Assembly (NCBI GenBank): GCA_025060505.1
Contig: JANXBU010000010.1
Span: forward strand, 1 to 64,000
Length of the DNA: 64,000 nt
DNA from: Candidatus Calescibacterium sp.
Lineage (GTDB): Bacteria; Calescibacteriota; Calescibacteriia; Calescibacteriales; Calescibacteriaceae
Direction: 5' to 3'
Of the stretch, positions 33,892 to 44,500 are shown piece by piece; the first letter of the stretch is position 1, and the number at the start of each line of letters is the position of its first letter. A program made the position numbers and the translations under genes. Under the pieces are notes generated by a model. It saw nothing but the letters and a program-made list of their open reading frames with translations, did not search any database and was not told where the DNA came from.

Positions 33892-35424
33892 TTACTTGAT
33901 CCTCTTTGCTGATTTTTTGATCAATCTTTGCCATACGAATATGTTTGTTATGAAAACAAAGGAACTCATAAGCAGTGTTGAAAACAGTAGCTGTGGCACA
34001 TCTCCCTCCGATGCAGATTTTGAGATCTGACTTCCTATACCGTATGTATAGTATTCTTTTTCTCCTATATGGAGGTATTCTGCGACGAAGCTCCCATTCC
34101 AGGCACCCCCCCAAGCTGTAAGAAATCCTATGAATATATCCTTTGAAGCACCGGGTAAAACTATATTTTTGAGCTTATCGTAGAGATTCATTCGGAGTGC
34201 CTTTGAAACTTCAAACGCATCAGACGATATTGAGAAAACCCCTGCTACTGTGTTATAAAAAAGGTACCAAAACGATGAAAGAAATATTACAAGCAAAGGT
34301 GCAACAAGTTTTCCTATATTGCTTTCCATAAGGATTGGATAAATGAGGGGAACAAAGGCAGGAGCTGGTAGTGAAGAAAATATCTGAATGGCAGATTGAA
34401 TCTTGGCATAGTGAGCTTTGTTCATACCAAGCGCTATACCAAGCGGTATAGCTATGATACCCGAGATTGCGACCCCTATTGATACACGAAGTATAGAAGG
34501 AAATAAAGAAAAAACCGAGCTTCTTAACTCATCAAATGAAAGCTCTCTTATTTCGTATATAATATATGATATTATGAATAGAATTGCTCCAACTGATATG
34601 AAGAATATTATATTTGGTATAAGTGAAGATATTCTGTTGCTGGCATAGCTTTCTATTTTTTGTGATATTTCCAGTAGTTTTTTATTCAATCTTTCAAATA
34701 TCTCTGTTATTTTCTTCTCGCCAATAAGAGGAAGATTGCTTACACTTTCATGTGCGGTTTCTTCAAATCTAAATCTCTCAGAAAACCTCAGGAGTGGGAA
34801 CCATATTAAGAAAAAGCTGAATACAATTGTTATTATTATTGCTGATATTCCCAAGATAACATAAAGGTTCTCACCGCTCGCTGATTTCTGCATTATATAT
34901 GAACCTATACCTTGTACTGAATATTCCAGCTCTCCTATTGAGAATATCTCACAGTATGTTATAAAATACCAACCTCCACCGAAGGAAAGTATTACGTTCC
35001 AAGTTAGCTGAGGTATGGAATATGGAAAATCAACTATGAAAAATTTTCTTAAAGAGCCCAAATCGAGAACTTTTGACAACTCTCTTATGCTTGTTGGAAT
35101 TGATTTTAACGATGAATAATATGAGAAAATTATGTTCCATATAGTTCCTGTTACAATAAGAAGTATTGAAGATAATTCAACTCCTATTTTACCTAATTTA
35201 GAAAAAAGTAGCATTACTCCGGGAACAAAGCTCAGCACGGGTATCGATTGGAGAATGTCAAGGATTCCTATAAGTAGTCTTTCATTTCTTCGGTTTGATA
35301 TTGCTATATAAGATATTGCAATGGCAAGAATTACGCTTATCAGGCAAGCTATGAGAACTCTTGTGAGAGAGAGAAAGGACAAATACAGAATGTAGAGGAA
35401 TTCGGAAAAATCAACTCCGAACAT
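33892..35424 (-). CDS. ABC transporter permease, two fused permease domains (NitT/TauT type)
   Basis: 510 residues made of two homologous binding-protein-dependent transport permease domains (about residues 10-220 and 290-505) joined by a charged linker (EKKITEIFERLNKKLLE). Each has about five to six membrane segments and an EAA-like loop (ELSKVLDLGSLRKF; EVSKALRMNLYDKL). The order resembles nitrate/sulfonate/taurine-type permeases, where a fused pair replaces the homodimer. The expected ATPase and binding protein are not adjacent. The next gene upstream overlaps it by 14 bp and is unrecognised. Substrate unknown. Confidence 0.83.
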   Translation of the reverse strand: MFGVDFSEFLYILYLSFLSLTRVLIACLISVILAIAISYIAISNRRNERLLIGILDILQSIPVLSFVPGVMLLFSKLGKIGVELSSILLIVTGTIWNIIFSYYSSLKSIPTSIRELSKVLDLGSLRKFFIVDFPYSIPQLTWNVILSFGGGWYFITYCEIFSIGELEYSVQGIGSYIMQKSASGENLYVILGISAIIITIVFSFFLIWFPLLRFSERFRFEETAHESVSNLPLIGEKKITEIFERLNKKLLEISQKIESYASNRISSLIPNIIFFISVGAILFIISYIIYEIRELSFDELRSSVFSLFPSILRVSIGVAISGIIAIPLGIALGMNKAHYAKIQSAIQIFSSLPAPAFVPLIYPILMESNIGKLVAPLLVIFLSSFWYLFYNTVAGVFSISSDAFEVSKALRMNLYDKLKNIVLPGASKDIFIGFLTAWGGAWNGSFVAEYLHIGEKEYYTYGIGSQISKSASEGDVPQLLFSTLLMSSFVFITNIFVWQRLIKKSAKRIK

Positions 35425-36124
35425 ACAAAGGAATCAGGTAGTTATTTTCAACAATTAGAACTAACTTTCTGTTTTGTTTAGCGAACTCGTGTATTTTTGA
35501 TGGATTATATACATTTTCCGGATATCCATATAATGGCAGATATTCTAACAATTTGAGCAATTCTTTGTAGTCCTCTGGGAGATTGATTATCTTTTCGTAA
35601 TCTGACTTTTGTGAATTAGGATACCTTATTGGAATAAAAAACTTCAAATTTGTGTTTTTGAAGATGATTTTCGGATATTTGTTTATACTCAAAATTTTTT
35701 CAATAACTGATTTTTCGGATGATTCAGCGAAAATTAAATGCGCTCTTGGAATTAGCTTTACAAATAATTTATTCAATTCAATTTTTTCTCCAAGATATGC
35801 TTTTTTTTCATTGATCAATTCTCTCAGATATTTTGCAAAGAATATAGATGTCAGATTAATTCCAGTGTTTGTTATATGAACTTTCCCACCGTATTTTATT
35901 TTTTTGCCATTGAAAGTTAGTTCAAATCCCAAGATGTAATAAGATGTTGGAAAATCGAAGATTTGTTTTATAAACATTGATGTGAAGAAAAGTTCTTGTG
36001 TGTTTGCTTGGAAGATTGGTAAAAATGGTAATACAAAACCGTTTTCGGCACACATTATAAAACTTTCTCTCAGATCATCTCCTTTTTCAAAGATCGCTAT
36101 TGAATCTTTCTTGAATATTTCCAC
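35411..36124 (-). CDS. Uncharacterised protein coupled to the double permease
   Basis: 237 residues, no signal peptide or membrane segment, family not recognised. It is rich in Lys/Ile/Phe, with mixed alpha/beta character. Its end overlaps the permease start by 14 bp, indicating translational coupling, so a cytoplasmic partner of the transporter is the natural guess. It has none of the Walker motifs of an ABC ATPase, so it does not supply the missing energy subunit. Very AT-rich. Confidence 0.65.
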   Translation of the reverse strand: MEIFKKDSIAIFEKGDDLRESFIMCAENGFVLPFLPIFQANTQELFFTSMFIKQIFDFPTSYYILGFELTFNGKKIKYGGKVHITNTGINLTSIFFAKYLRELINEKKAYLGEKIELNKLFVKLIPRAHLIFAESSEKSVIEKILSINKYPKIIFKNTNLKFFIPIRYPNSQKSDYEKIINLPEDYKELLKLLEYLPLYGYPENVYNPSKIHEFAKQNRKLVLIVENNYLIPLYVRS

Positions 36125-36227
36125 AGAAATCTATATCCTTCTGATTAATCTTTTTCGTTTTTTATTTTGGTTTTTGAACTTCAAAGATTTTTATGGAGCA
36201 GATATTTTGTGATTTATTTTTGTTTAT

Positions 36228-36533
36228 TTATATCTTTCTGTTGCAGATTGATCCGGACTTTATCTCTTTTGAGAGGATTGTGTTGGCTTCTGTTTCAATC
36301 TGCAGTATCAATTCAAAATATCTTCTGAGTATGTTGAATTTCATGGATATATTTTTGAGTTCATTTTTTATTTCTTCTTTGTTTGAATTAGGATGAAGAT
36401 ATAAAAGCTTTAGCATTTTGAACATAGCTTTTTCGAGTTTCTCGGAGCTTTCTTTGAAATTTCCATCTCTAGCAAGTATGAAGATATCGTCTGAAATTTT
36501 GCTGACTTCTTTGAGTATTGATTCGAACTCCAT
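36228..36533 (-). CDS. Small helical protein, unknown function
   Basis: 101 residues, predicted all-helical (MEFESILKEVSKISDDIFIL, then KESSEKLEKAMFKMLKLLY), with an amphipathic heptad-like spacing. I recognise no family; FliT-like chaperones and four-helix proteins look similar at this level. It is divergent from ftsQ with a 54-bp gap. Coding status is supported by codon periodicity by eye only. Confidence 0.5.
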   Translation of the reverse strand: MEFESILKEVSKISDDIFILARDGNFKESSEKLEKAMFKMLKLLYLHPNSNKEEIKNELKNISMKFNILRRYFELILQIETEANTILSKEIKSGSICNRKI

Positions 36534-36587
36534 AGAAATCTATATCGGATAAGCCAATTTAATTTTGAATTTGTAAAATCAGTTCTG

Positions 36588-37316
36588 ATGGAATTTAATG
36601 GAGAAAAGGAGAATATTAGAGTAAATAAAAATAACAGATCAAAAAAGAGCTGGATTGGGCTTATAGCTATTGTTCTGATATATATATTTCTGTTCTCTTA
36701 CTCATCGTTTGTGAATTTTAAAGTTGGGAGAATAAGAATAGATGATATATCTTATATTTCGTCTCTTGTGAGAGAAGATATAGTAAGTAATTTCAGCTCA
36801 GAACTAAATCTTGCTTCAATTGTAAAGGAGGTACATTCAATTTGTGAAAATAGTCCGTGGGCATCAAATTGTAGAGTTAGTTTTAATCTACCAGATACTA
36901 TCAATGTTGAGTTTGAAAAGGTTATACCAGTTGCTTTTCTGATTGAAGATGATGGAAAGCTTTCTTTCATATCTCGTGATGGTCAGAAGATAACTACTCA
37001 GGTGAATGTTTCGAAAATTTATAGATTCAAAGAGAGGTTTTCTCTTCCTTTTGTTAAGATTCAGTCTCAAAGATGTTCGGCTGAGCAGATTGCTGACTTT
37101 ATAAATTACGTCAGAAAAGAGTCCCCTGATTTTTTAGATCAGGTTATATGTTCTGATTTTTCATTGGAAATATACTCAAATGAAAAGTACAAGGTTATTT
37201 TGCCGCTTGATGATCTTTATGGAGCCTTTGATAGATTTTTGAAGATGAAGAATCAGATAATGAACAATGCCACAGAGGTGGATGCAAGAGGAAAAGAAGG
37301 AATTTTTGTAAAATGA
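36588..37316 (+). CDS. ftsQ: Cell division protein FtsQ/DivIB-like
   Basis: 242 residues. A cytoplasmic Lys/Asn-rich N-terminus is followed by one membrane segment (WIGLIAIVLIYIFLFSY, ~30-48) and a periplasmic POTRA-like region (SICENSPWASNCRVSFNLP, then NVEFEKVIPVAFL) matching FtsQ's WxxxVxVxRxxPxxxxVxxxERxPVA pattern. Position immediately before ftsA-ftsZ supports the call. The polypeptide is divergent, and two Cys flank the POTRA turn. TAAAAT ends 8 nt before the ATG and there is no Shine-Dalgarno. Confidence 0.8.
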   Translation: MEFNGEKENIRVNKNNRSKKSWIGLIAIVLIYIFLFSYSSFVNFKVGRIRIDDISYISSLVREDIVSNFSSELNLASIVKEVHSICENSPWASNCRVSFNLPDTINVEFEKVIPVAFLIEDDGKLSFISRDGQKITTQVNVSKIYRFKERFSLPFVKIQSQRCSAEQIADFINYVRKESPDFLDQVICSDFSLEIYSNEKYKVILPLDDLYGAFDRFLKMKNQIMNNATEVDARGKEGIFVK

Positions 37317-37435
37317 TTATTCTAAGAATGCAGAAAAAAAGAAAATTGGAAAAAAATATTTTCAAAATGTGGAAGATTTTTGTAAAATAATTTCCAAAAC
37401 ATTTTTTTAAAATTTTTGTAGCGGAGGAAAAAAAC

Positions 37436-38674
37436 ATGAATGGAGAAAATGAAAAATATTTAGTCGGAGTTGATGTTGGAACAACAAAGATATGCACAGT
37501 TGTAGCTGAAAGAACAGCCGGTGGTGATCTTTCAACGGTTGGGGTTGGATTAGCTCCATCTGCTGGGATGAAAAAGGGTATGGTCTTTGATATAGATCAG
37601 CTTACTGAAATGATAGTAAAGTCCGTCAGAGATGCTGAGCAGATGATTGATGCAAAAATTACAGATGTTATAATAGGAATAGCTGGTGAGCATATCAGCG
37701 GGTTCAGTTCTGAAGGAATTGTAACAACTCCATCTGGCGTAATTACAGAAAGAGATGTCAAGAGAGTTATTGAAAGCGCAAAAATAAATAATATTCCACC
37801 AGACAAACAGATAATACATATAATTCCACAGGAATTTATAGTTGATGATCAAAGACACATTTTAAGACCGGTGGGGATGTATGGAAGGAAGCTCAAAGCA
37901 AATATATATATAATCACAGGAAATTTGCACGCTATAAAGAATCTTATAAGAAGTTGTGAAAGAGCTGGACTTAATGTGAGAAACATAGTTTTGCAGTCTA
38001 TTGCTTCTGCTGAGGCTGTTTTGTATCCAGAGGAAATGGAAATTGGAACTATTTTGATTGACATAGGAGGTGGAACGACAGATGTTGCACTTTTTTACAA
38101 CGGAAGTTTGGTCCACACAGTAGAGATTGATATAGCAGGGAGCCATATAACATCTGATATTGCTATCAGGTTTGGTATACCTAAAAACGTTGCGGAAGAT
38201 ATAAAGAAAAAATACGGATGTGCAAACGCGGGAAGAATATCGGAAAAAGAAGTGATTCACGGAATAAGAAGAGCTGGACCAAACCAAACAGTTGATATAA
38301 GTAGAAAGGAGTTAGCAGAAGTTATACAAACACGGGTTGAGGAAATATTTGACAGAATAAAAATCGGAATAGATTCAAGTCCATTCCCGAAATTCATGAG
38401 AAACGCAGTTATAACTGGTGGAACATCTTCTCTTGTAGGTATAAATGAGATAGCGGAGAAAATATTGGGTGTACCTGTAAGAATAGGTTATCCACAAAAC
38501 ATTGCAGGAATAAATGAACTTGAAAATCCTATTTTCTCAACCGCTGTTGGACTTGTTATTTATGCAAACAAAAACTTTCCGGCTTATGAGAGCAAACCTT
38601 ATACATCTGGAAGAGGATTTTTCAGGAGGTTCAGTGAGAAGGTTAAGCAGTGGTTTGCATTTTTATTTTCATAA
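37436..38674 (+). CDS. ftsA: Cell division protein FtsA
   Basis: A 412-residue actin-family ATPase that tethers FtsZ to the membrane. The phosphate-1 motif is [16 protein letters not shown], the connecting motif is [15 protein letters not shown], and the adenosine motif is VITGGTSSL. The C-terminal amphipathic membrane-targeting helix is present ([18 protein letters not shown]). GGAGG lies 8 nt before the ATG. Its stop codon falls within the lead-in to the ftsZ ribosome binding site. Confidence 0.95.
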   Translation: MNGENEKYLVGVDVGTTKICTVVAERTAGGDLSTVGVGLAPSAGMKKGMVFDIDQLTEMIVKSVRDAEQMIDAKITDVIIGIAGEHISGFSSEGIVTTPSGVITERDVKRVIESAKINNIPPDKQIIHIIPQEFIVDDQRHILRPVGMYGRKLKANIYIITGNLHAIKNLIRSCERAGLNVRNIVLQSIASAEAVLYPEEMEIGTILIDIGGGTTDVALFYNGSLVHTVEIDIAGSHITSDIAIRFGIPKNVAEDIKKKYGCANAGRISEKEVIHGIRRAGPNQTVDISRKELAEVIQTRVEEIFDRIKIGIDSSPFPKFMRNAVITGGTSSLVGINEIAEKILGVPVRIGYPQNIAGINELENPIFSTAVGLVIYANKNFPAYESKPYTSGRGFFRRFSEKVKQWFAFLFS

Positions 38675-38689
38675 AGGAGGTAAAATTTT

Positions 38690-39778
38690 ATGGATAACTT
38701 CAATGAATTCAAACCAGTAATAAAAGTAATAGGAGTTGGAGGTGGAGGTTCAAACATAGTAAATACTCTTGTAGATGTAGGAATAGAAGGAGTAGAACTC
38801 ATTGCTGTAAATACAGATGCCCAGGTTCTCGCATTTAACAAAGCCCCGGTAAAGATACAAATAGGAACGAAAACAACACGCGGTCTTGGTGCTGGTGGTA
38901 ATCCAGAGGTTGGGAGAAAATCTGCCGAAGAGGATGCAGAAAAAATAAAGCAAATTATTGATGGAAGTGATATGGTCTTTGTAACCGCTGGTATGGGAGG
39001 TGGAACTGGAACCGGTGCTGCTCCTGTAATTGCTCAGATTGCAAAAGAGGAAGTTGGTGCTCTTACGGTTGGAGTTGTCACAAAACCATTCTTCTTTGAA
39101 GGTAAAAAAAGATTTGAAAACGCAATACAGGGAATAGAAAGTCTGAAAAACTATGTTGATACCTTGATTGTTATTTCTAACGATAAACTCTTTGAAGTCT
39201 GTGGGAAAAATATATCAATAAGAGAAAGTTTCAGACTAATAGATAGTATTCTGGTAAGAGCTGTGAAATCTATATCTGAGCTTATAACTGTTCCGGCTTT
39301 GATAAACATTGACTTTGCAGATGTAAGAACTATAATGCAAGATAAGGGATATGCAATAATAGGTATGGGAGAGAGCGATGAAACAACAAAAGAGGGAAGA
39401 GCAACAAAAGCGGCAAAAATGGCTATTGAAAATCCACTCCTTGATGGTGATATAAGAGTTGATGGAGCAACAGATGTTCTGATATGTATATCTGGTGGTG
39501 AATCTCTTTCTTTGTATGAAGCCAAGGAGGCAGCAGAATCAATAAGGGAAAGAATCTCAGAAGATGCAAATATAATCTTTGGAGTCTCTATAGATGAGTC
39601 TCTTGGAGATAAAGTTAGAATCATTATAGTTGCAACAGGTCTCAATGAAAAAATAAGAATTCAAAGGGAAGAAGAAAAAAATATGAAATCAAGAGAAGAA
39701 ATATCAAGTATATCAAAAGAAGGAAAAGATCTTTATGATATTCCTTCATTTCTTAGAAGAAAAAGAAAGATAATTTGA
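38690..39778 (+). CDS. ftsZ: Cell division protein FtsZ
   Basis: A 362-residue tubulin-like GTPase forming the division ring. GTP-binding [10 protein letters not shown] is near residue 14 and the tubulin signature [10 protein letters not shown] near residue 105. The T7 loop [11 protein letters not shown] is intact. The conserved C-terminal peptide that binds FtsA is recognisable as [12 protein letters not shown] at the very end. A strong AAAGGAGGT (38673-38681) precedes the ATG. The spacer region before the tail is short. Confidence 0.97.
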   Translation: MDNFNEFKPVIKVIGVGGGGSNIVNTLVDVGIEGVELIAVNTDAQVLAFNKAPVKIQIGTKTTRGLGAGGNPEVGRKSAEEDAEKIKQIIDGSDMVFVTAGMGGGTGTGAAPVIAQIAKEEVGALTVGVVTKPFFFEGKKRFENAIQGIESLKNYVDTLIVISNDKLFEVCGKNISIRESFRLIDSILVRAVKSISELITVPALINIDFADVRTIMQDKGYAIIGMGESDETTKEGRATKAAKMAIENPLLDGDIRVDGATDVLICISGGESLSLYEAKEAAESIRERISEDANIIFGVSIDESLGDKVRIIIVATGLNEKIRIQREEEKNMKSREEISSISKEGKDLYDIPSFLRRKRKII

Positions 39779-39840
39779 TGTTGTTTTCAAGTGTAAGATG
39801 ATTTTTAATTCTCAGAATTTAATTTTCTAAAAATTTAGCT

Positions 39841-39868
39841 GTCTCTCCGCTTCGAATTTGAGAGAGAC
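39841..39868. terminator. Possible stem-loop downstream of ftsZ
   Basis: GTCTCTC and GAGAGAC are perfect inverted 7-mers separated by 14 bases, about 60 bp after the ftsZ stop. There is no strong T-run on the plus side; on the minus side it is followed by AAATTTTT. It may be a terminator or simply a structured element. From here to 40206 there is no gene I can support. Confidence 0.35.
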
Positions 39869-40060
39869 TACAACATCATATCCGAAAGTTCACAAGATTT
39901 AAGTAAATGAATTGCTGACTGTTTTTGCTTTGTTGCAAACATATAAACCGGCATGGTAGCATAGTTCTCAAAATTTACATCAAGATATTTTTTCCATGAT
40001 TGCAACAAGACATTTCCTGATCTCAACGTCAATACATTACTTTTTTCTTTATGCATATTT

Positions 40061-40117
40061 GCTGAGAATAAATATTTCATAATATTTCTGCTGAGAATAA
40101 ATATTTCATAATATTTC
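40061..40117. repeat. Near-perfect 2 x 29 bp tandem duplication
   Basis: The 29-bp unit beginning GCTGAGAATAAATATTTCAT is at 40061-40089 and repeats at 40090-40117, ending one base short. It is the longest of the duplications here, in the 428-bp gap between ftsZ and the barrel protein gene. Confidence 0.92.
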
Positions 40118-40206
40118 AAAAATACACACACTTTTTGTAGTCAAAAAATTCGAATCTTTTCGCAAATTCTCGCATATTTTTATTGGATTTTTTTAAAATC
40201 TAAATT

Positions 40207-41559
40207 ATGTTTATCCAGGCATTACTACTGATAAACTTTCAATTTGATATTGAAGGCTATCTGAGGACTCGCGGAAAACTTTTTTCAAACATATCTCTTG
40301 TCGAGATTCAGGGGCTAGATCCTCTTTTTACATACCTTGATTCAAGGGCTATGATAAAAACTTCTTTGGGTACAGAAGATCTGAAGCTTATGGGTAGGTT
40401 TGATCTGCTTGATAATGTTGTTTGGGGATACAATGTGAGAGGAGCTTCTGATTCTCCATTAGCTGAGACGATTTCTTTCAATGATATTGTTGGTCAAGAT
40501 GTTCCTCCGATAAGAATAAGGCGTCTTTATATTCAGGGGCTCACAAAAATCGGACTCTTTATGATAGGTTTTGTCCCATCACACTGGGGGCTTGGTATGT
40601 CTGTTAATTCTGGTGACGGGATATATGATGACTTTGGAGATACATTTGCTCGTATTTTATTTGCCACAAAACCTCTTGGACAAGACTCAAATCTGATCAC
40701 AGCTGTTTTCATAAACAAATCTGTTGAGGGGGCTGTTGTTCAGGAAGGTTCATCTGATATTCTTGATGCAGATACAGATGATTTTGGTGTTGCTATACTC
40801 TATGATACAAAGCAGATAAGAGGCGGAGCTTATACTACATTGAGAACTCAGTATGCATCAGATTCCCGTGCATTTTTCTCATCTCTATACTCAGAGGTTA
40901 ATATTGGAAACTTCTATTTTGCTGAGGAAGTTGCAGGTCTTTTTGGAAGCTTTACTCCATACAAAGATCAGACCCTTGATGTCAACTCAATCGGAGCTGT
41001 TGCTCGCTTGGGATATAAAATCGATTCCATATTCCCAGTTTTTGAGTTTGGTTACGCTTCACCTCCTGGTGATGATGAATTTGATTTTGATATAAACAGA
41101 CGTGGCAGACAGTTCAGAGGTTTTACCTTTGATGCAAATTACAGACCCGCTCTTATTCTATTCCAGTTTGTTGGAGGAAAAAAGCTTCCTCAACCCTGGC
41201 AGAAGGGTTATACCAATGTTCTTGAATCAAGAAGGGTTTGGTCTGCTACTTATACCAAACTTTCGGTCAATATAAAAACTACAAGTGTTGTAGTGATACC
41301 TTCTTTCATTTTTGCGTGGGATAGCAAGTCAGGAAAATCTCTTGGGTTTGAGCCGGATTTTGAGGTGAGAAGCTACCTTTTGAAAGAAAAAAGAGAGATC
41401 AAAGGGGACGAGGAGATAAATAATTCATTGTTTCTTTCTCTCAGGGTGGGCTATCTCTTTGCAACAGAAAAGCTCAGAGAAATAGAAAGACCGGGTGAAA
41501 GAGGCGTTCGTAAATCGAACCCGTTTGCTGTTGTTGGACTTATTGCGTATGAATTTTGA
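40207..41559 (+). CDS. Predicted outer-membrane beta-barrel protein
   Basis: 450 residues. A short hydrophobic N-terminus (MFIQALLLINFQF) is only a marginal signal. The rest shows alternating strand patterns, frequent Gly/Asp turns (NSGDGIYDDFGD, ASPPGDDEFDFD), and a terminal VVGLIAYEF with C-terminal Phe as in barrel proteins. The family is not recognised; length fits a 14-18-stranded barrel. TAAAAT ends 7 nt before the ATG, implying a leaderless mRNA. The downstream acylase-type lipoprotein starts 16 bp after its stop, so the two form an envelope operon. Confidence 0.65.
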   Translation: MFIQALLLINFQFDIEGYLRTRGKLFSNISLVEIQGLDPLFTYLDSRAMIKTSLGTEDLKLMGRFDLLDNVVWGYNVRGASDSPLAETISFNDIVGQDVPPIRIRRLYIQGLTKIGLFMIGFVPSHWGLGMSVNSGDGIYDDFGDTFARILFATKPLGQDSNLITAVFINKSVEGAVVQEGSSDILDADTDDFGVAILYDTKQIRGGAYTTLRTQYASDSRAFFSSLYSEVNIGNFYFAEEVAGLFGSFTPYKDQTLDVNSIGAVARLGYKIDSIFPVFEFGYASPPGDDEFDFDINRRGRQFRGFTFDANYRPALILFQFVGGKKLPQPWQKGYTNVLESRRVWSATYTKLSVNIKTTSVVVIPSFIFAWDSKSGKSLGFEPDFEVRSYLLKEKREIKGDEEINNSLFLSLRVGYLFATEKLREIERPGERGVRKSNPFAVVGLIAYEF

Positions 41560-41575
41560 AGGAGAGAGATTCATT

Positions 41576-44500
41576 ATGAGTTATTACAGAAATTTATATA
41601 CTATGAAGTTTGCTTTATTTCTTTTTCTTCTGGTTTTTCACTTCTCATGTAAGCAGACCGATAGGACAAAGCCATATCAGCTTTCTGCTCCTGTTCAAGT
41701 GATAATTGATGAATGTGGAACACCGCATGTCTTTGCTCAGAACGAAGAAGATGCATTCTATACTCTTGGTTGGATACAAGCTCATTTTCGTTTGTTTCAA
41801 ATAGATATGTCAAGAAGAATGGCTGTTGGCAGAACTTCTGAAATATTCCCGGATGAACTCACTTTTGATAGGTTTGTTAGAGGTCTTGGCTTTGCTGAAT
41901 TTTCAAAAAGAACATATAGCAGCTTTGAAGATACAGGTATTGCCAAGAAGATAAAGATATTTATAGATGGTGTCAACAGATATATAGACGATGCCGTAGA
42001 GGGCAGAGAATTTGGAGGTATAAGAGCTCGTATTCCTCCACAATATCAGATTCTCGGAATAGTACCGGAAAAGCTCAGACCAGAGGAGGTTGTTGCGATT
42101 GGTAAGCTCAGATCCTTTGCACTTTCTTCATCTTTATTTACCGAAGGTATTCTGAAAATATTTCAGGCTCTTTTTGGATTGGATTTTGAAAGAAAATTTA
42201 CTCTGGGATCTCTTGAAAAGGTGAGTATTGTTGATACATTTCCAAGAAGTAGATTGAATCCTTTCTCTTCTCTTGATGCTTTTGAAATATTCAGGTTCCC
42301 TCGTGCTTCAAACAACTTTGTGATTTCTGGAAGAATTACGAAAACTGGATACTCTTATGTAGAAAACGATCCTCACCTTCCGGTTCCTTCTCCAGCTGTT
42401 TGGTTACCAATTCACATAGAAACTCCTACTTATTCAGCAAAGGGATTTACCTTCCCCGGTGTTCCAATAGTTATCATAGGAGGGGGACAGAATGTTTGCT
42501 GGGGTGTAACTGTTGTTGCTGCTGATGTTTCAGATGTTCTTCTCACAAAAGTCAAGAAGGAGGGAGAAAAATACTATGTTCAATGGGGGAAATCTTGGAA
42601 GGAAGCCGAGCCGATAGAAGAAATTGTTAGATTCAAGAAAGGAGACGGTTTTGAAGAAACCAAAGTGAAGTATCTCTTGGTTCCAGATCTTGGAACAGTT
42701 GTTGAGCCAACACTCTGGATGCAGGAGGAAGGTTTTACATCTTCTATGCTTGATGTTCTGAACATAGATGTTAAAGGTGACGAGAATTTGGAGAAGGAAG
42801 TCAGAAATGCTATAAAAAGAGTAATTGGTTACGGAATACCAGAGGTTGATCTTGGATCGGATCAGCAGAAGGAAAACAATATAGATAACTATGCTGTTTT
42901 GTTTGTGTGGACTGGATTTAAGCCAACATCTGAGGTAGCTGCATTTTATTCTCATCCGAAAGCAAAGGATGTTTTTGAAGCTATTTCGTTTCATAGATTT
43001 TTTCAGGCAGGAGCTCAAAACTTTATTGTTGCAGATACAAAAGGAAACATAGCATACTATCCTCACGCAGATTATCCTATAAGATCGTTTGAAAAACCTT
43101 ATTTTCCAGAGGTTTCCGAAAGAGGCTATTGGCAAAGTGAACTCAATGATGATTTTACACCAAGAGCCATAAATCCAGAATCCGGTTACATAATCACAGC
43201 AAACAATGATCCCATAGGAACAACTTTTGATAATGACCCAACAAACGAGAGATTTTATTTCGGTCCAGCTTACGATATTGGTCCGCGTGCAAAAAGAGGT
43301 GTTGAGCTTATAGAGCAATCAAAGTTTTACATAGATGAGCTGACCGTTGCGAAGATAATAAATGATACGGGCTCACCAGTAGCTCAAAGGTTTTTACCTC
43401 TTTTCTTCAAGTTTGTAAGTAAAGATGACATAAAGAATTTTTATCCAGAGCTCAGCACAGATATGCTCTCTATATATGAATCTCTTGAAAAATGGGATTA
43501 CATTGAATCGGCTAACTCAAGAGAAACTCTGTACTTTGAGTCAATACTTCATATGTCTGTTGCAAAAATGGTCTGGGATAATTTCTTAACGAAATACTTC
43601 CCAACGCTACTAAAAGAAGCTTTGAAGCAAATATTCCCGGCTGACCCAGGAAGAGTCGATATTTTCTATCAGATCGGTTTGCCACCTCTAACGAATTTTG
43701 CTTTCAGAGTCTTTATGAACTATGAGGTATCATTGAGAATATTTATACCTATGATGGAGGGATCAGATGTTTGTAGTGTTTCTCCTTTGCCTTCTGATGT
43801 GAGAATATACTTTTTGGGTCAGGATCTCTGTCCGAAAGATGAGTTCATGAGAGCGGTTTCAGATTTAGCCGCTTTTCTGAACAAAAACGCAAGAATATGT
43901 GTGAGAGAAGAGAATAACACCTGTGTTGAATACAGAAATATATGTAGAGACGGTCTCCCACAAAACTGTGTTTTGGGAGATTTTGCTGGTATAAGACTCA
44001 AATATATGTATGAGTTTCCGGGTTCTGAAAACTTTGAGCCAAAGTACAATGGAAAGAAATATTTCCCCAGAAGTATGGGAACTGCTCTTTTTTATGCCGC
44101 AAACTTTGATCTTATGAACTTTTCTCCGATAAACCTTGTGAAGTCTAACGGAAACATTTTCACAAGAAGCACAACAGACTGGTACATAAAATTTGCTGAG
44201 CCAGATCCTCAAAAAGATTACATAGCGTGGGATCATGAAAAGGATGCTCAAAGTCTTCACTACTACTGTGTTGTGAAACCAACGGGTACAGAAATCTGGT
44301 ATGCGATTCCCGGAGGAGCTTCAGATGATCCATCAGACGAGTATTTTGGCTTAATGGCGACATCCTGGGCATGCTCAAAAGAATGGCTTGAAGGCGTTAC
44401 AGAAGGACACTGCGCAATGCCGCAAGATGTTGCTCAAAAACTAAAACAGAAACTCGGAGTTCAAGAATTAACAGAAAAAGAAAGAATGCTTTCTATATTC

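Noticed and set aside
39868-40131. An 87-residue minus-strand frame after ftsZ
   Set aside because: Its N-terminus is made by the 29-bp duplication. The rest (SWKKYLDVNFENYATM) could be a gene relic, but nothing supports expression.
42530-43318. A 262-residue frame opposite the acylase-type gene
   Set aside because: Rich in Cys/Tyr/Ser/Ile and antisense to a gene with clear catalytic motifs.
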